Below are positions 5,342-6,480 of a stretch of DNA of 6,480 bases, piece after piece. This DNA is from Chloroflexota bacterium (GTDB taxonomy: Bacteria > Chloroflexota > Chloroflexia > Thermomicrobiales > UBA6265), in assembly GCA_023415845.1 (NCBI GenBank), contig JAEZJB010000359.1:1-6480 (forward strand), written 5' to 3'. Numbering within the stretch: position 1 is the stretch's first letter; each line of letters starts with the position of its first letter. Below the pieces are notes generated by a model. It had not been told where the DNA came from. It saw nothing but the letters and a program-made list of their open reading frames with translations, and searched no databases. Made by a program: the position numbers and the translations under genes.

Positions 5342-6480
5342 ATGCCTGTTCAGGAATGGTCGTCAGCGACGGTCGTGGATGCTCCCGCGCCGGTAGAGGC
5401 GGATTTGTTCGCCGTTGCTGTCGAGCAGTTCAATATTGCCGCCGATGTGCTCGATCTCGACCCGGGTATTCGCCGCATTCTCAGTCACTGCCAACGTGAG
5501 CTCACCGTCAGCTTTCCCGTCGAAATGGACGACGGGTCGGTGCAGGTGTTCACCGGACACCGGGTTCGGCACAACAGCCTGCCCGGGCCGACGAAGGGTG
5601 GCATTCGCTATCACCAGGATGTGAACCTCAATGAGGTCAAGGCGCTGGCGATGTGGATGACCTGGAAGTGCGCGGTCGTGGGGCTTCCCTACGGTGGCGC
5701 CAAGGGGGGCGTGAGGGTCAATCCAAAGGAACTGTCTCAGAACGAGATTCAGAACCTGACCCGCCGCTATACCACCGAGATCCAGCCATTTATTGGCCCG
5801 AACGTCGACATCCCCGCCCCTGACGTAAACACCAATCCTCAGGTCATGGCATGGTTGATGGATACCTATTCCATGAATGTGGGGTACTCGGTGCCAGGTG
5901 TCGTCACCGGAAAACCGCTTGAGCTTGGCGGTTCGGCTGGACGTGCCGAGGCAACTGGTCGCGGCTGCGTCTTTGCCATCGAGGAATCTGCCCGCACGTT
6001 GGGCATGTCGCTCACCTCCAGCCGCGTGGCCGTGCAGGGCTTCGGAAACGCCGGTTCGGTAGCGGCGCGGCTCATGGCCGACCATGGCGCAAAGGTCGTT
6101 GCCGTGAGCGATTCGCGCGGCGGTATCCACAATCCGAACGGTTTGGATATCCCGTCCGTGCTGGCATGGAAGGGCGCCACCGGGTCGGTCGTCGATTACC
6201 CGGAAGCTGAGAACATCAGCAATGAGGACCTGCTGACGGTCGACTGTGACATCCTGATTCCGGCGGCGCTCGAGGGCCAGATCCACGGAGGCAATGCCGG
6301 TGAGATCAAGGCTCGCCTGATCGCCGAGGCTGCAAACGGCCCGACCACGCCCGAAGCGGACGCGATACTTTGGGATCGTGGCGTAACCGTGCTGCCGGAC
6401 ATTTTTGCCAACGCTGGAGGTGTGACCGTCTCGTATTTCGAGTGGGTCCAGGCGCTTCAGGCCTTTCCGTGGAGTGAACG
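5342..6480 (+). CDS. gdhA: Glutamate dehydrogenase (hexameric GdhA/RocG type), 3' end cut by window edge
   Basis: This enzyme catalyses the reversible oxidative deamination of glutamate to 2-oxoglutarate and ammonia with NAD(P), in the cytosol. The first 379 codons are present, of a family length around 410-430. Visible features: 'PGPTKGGIRYH' at 81-91 with substrate-binding Lys85; 'WKCAVVGLPYGGAKGG' at 108-123, which holds Lys109 and the catalytic Lys121 of the Glu/Leu/Phe/Val dehydrogenase signature; 'PAPDVNT' at 158-164 with the conserved Asp161; the Rossmann motif 'GFGNAG' at 233-238; 'AAN' at 330-332; and 'NAGGVTVSYFEW' at 357-368 near the end of the catalytic region. The ATG at 5342 is preceded by AGAAAGG with a 6-base spacer. 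The N-terminal 20 residues are Ala/Pro-rich and not conserved-looking. Asp257 after the second Rossmann strand would suit NAD, but cofactor choice is not settled. Leucine or valine dehydrogenases share the signature, but length and motifs favour glutamate. Cotranscription with gatB is possible, as no terminator is seen between them. Confidence 0.94.
   Translation, partial: MPVQEWSSATVVDAPAPVEADLFAVAVEQFNIAADVLDLDPGIRRILSHCQRELTVSFPVEMDDGSVQVFTGHRVRHNSLPGPTKGGIRYHQDVNLNEVKALAMWMTWKCAVVGLPYGGAKGGVRVNPKELSQNEIQNLTRRYTTEIQPFIGPNVDIPAPDVNTNPQVMAWLMDTYSMNVGYSVPGVVTGKPLELGGSAGRAEATGRGCVFAIEESARTLGMSLTSSRVAVQGFGNAGSVAARLMADHGAKVVAVSDSRGGIHNPNGLDIPSVLAWKGATGSVVDYPEAENISNEDLLTVDCDILIPAALEGQIHGGNAGEIKARLIAEAANGPTTPEADAILWDRGVTVLPDIFANAGGVTVSYFEWVQALQAFPWSE

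Noticed and set aside
5363..6286. 307-codon open frame on the minus strand opposite the glutamate dehydrogenase gene
   Set aside because: The sense frame has the full glutamate dehydrogenase signature and Rossmann motif; the antisense product looks random.

Overview
The window is ordinary, densely packed bacterial chromosome of fairly high GC (about 60% by eye). It holds five protein-coding genes in two divergent blocks, and the first and last genes run off the window edges. I see no mobile element, CRISPR array, tRNA or rRNA. The protein style (a NuoG with formate-dehydrogenase-like iron-sulfur domains, GatB as the amidotransferase subunit, and a GdhA/RocG-type glutamate dehydrogenase) would fit a Chloroflexota (Thermomicrobia-like) bacterium. 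That placement is an impression from sequence style, not from an alignment.

Left block, minus strand, read from about 3450 down to 1: nuoG (complex I, large iron-sulfur subunit), then nuoI (complex I, two-cluster ferredoxin subunit) after a 40-base gap, then an 81-base gap with a strong GC-rich hairpin, then the first 156 codons of an NAD(P)-dependent aldehyde dehydrogenase whose 3' part lies outside. NuoG and NuoI are consecutive electron carriers in the peripheral arm of respiratory complex I, passing electrons from NADH toward quinone. The pair stands alone here: nuoE and nuoF are not upstream, and nuoH, which often sits between nuoG and nuoI, is absent.

Between the blocks is a 342-base divergent intergenic region (3448-3789). 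It must carry the promoters for both directions, but only a weak -10-like element for the rightward gene can be suggested.

Right block, plus strand: gatB (subunit B of the Asp-tRNA(Asn)/Glu-tRNA(Gln) amidotransferase), a 91-base spacer, then the first 379 codons of a glutamate dehydrogenase cut by the right edge. Both act around glutamate metabolism: GatCAB amidates misacylated Glu/Asp-tRNA, and glutamate dehydrogenase interconverts glutamate and 2-oxoglutarate. Nothing in the sequence proves that they are functionally coupled.

I found no convincing new biological system. The points most worth a second look are the extra complete [4Fe-4S] motif in NuoG, the detached nuoG-nuoI pair without nuoH, and the perfect 11-bp-stem hairpin placed just before the aldehyde dehydrogenase ribosome binding site.
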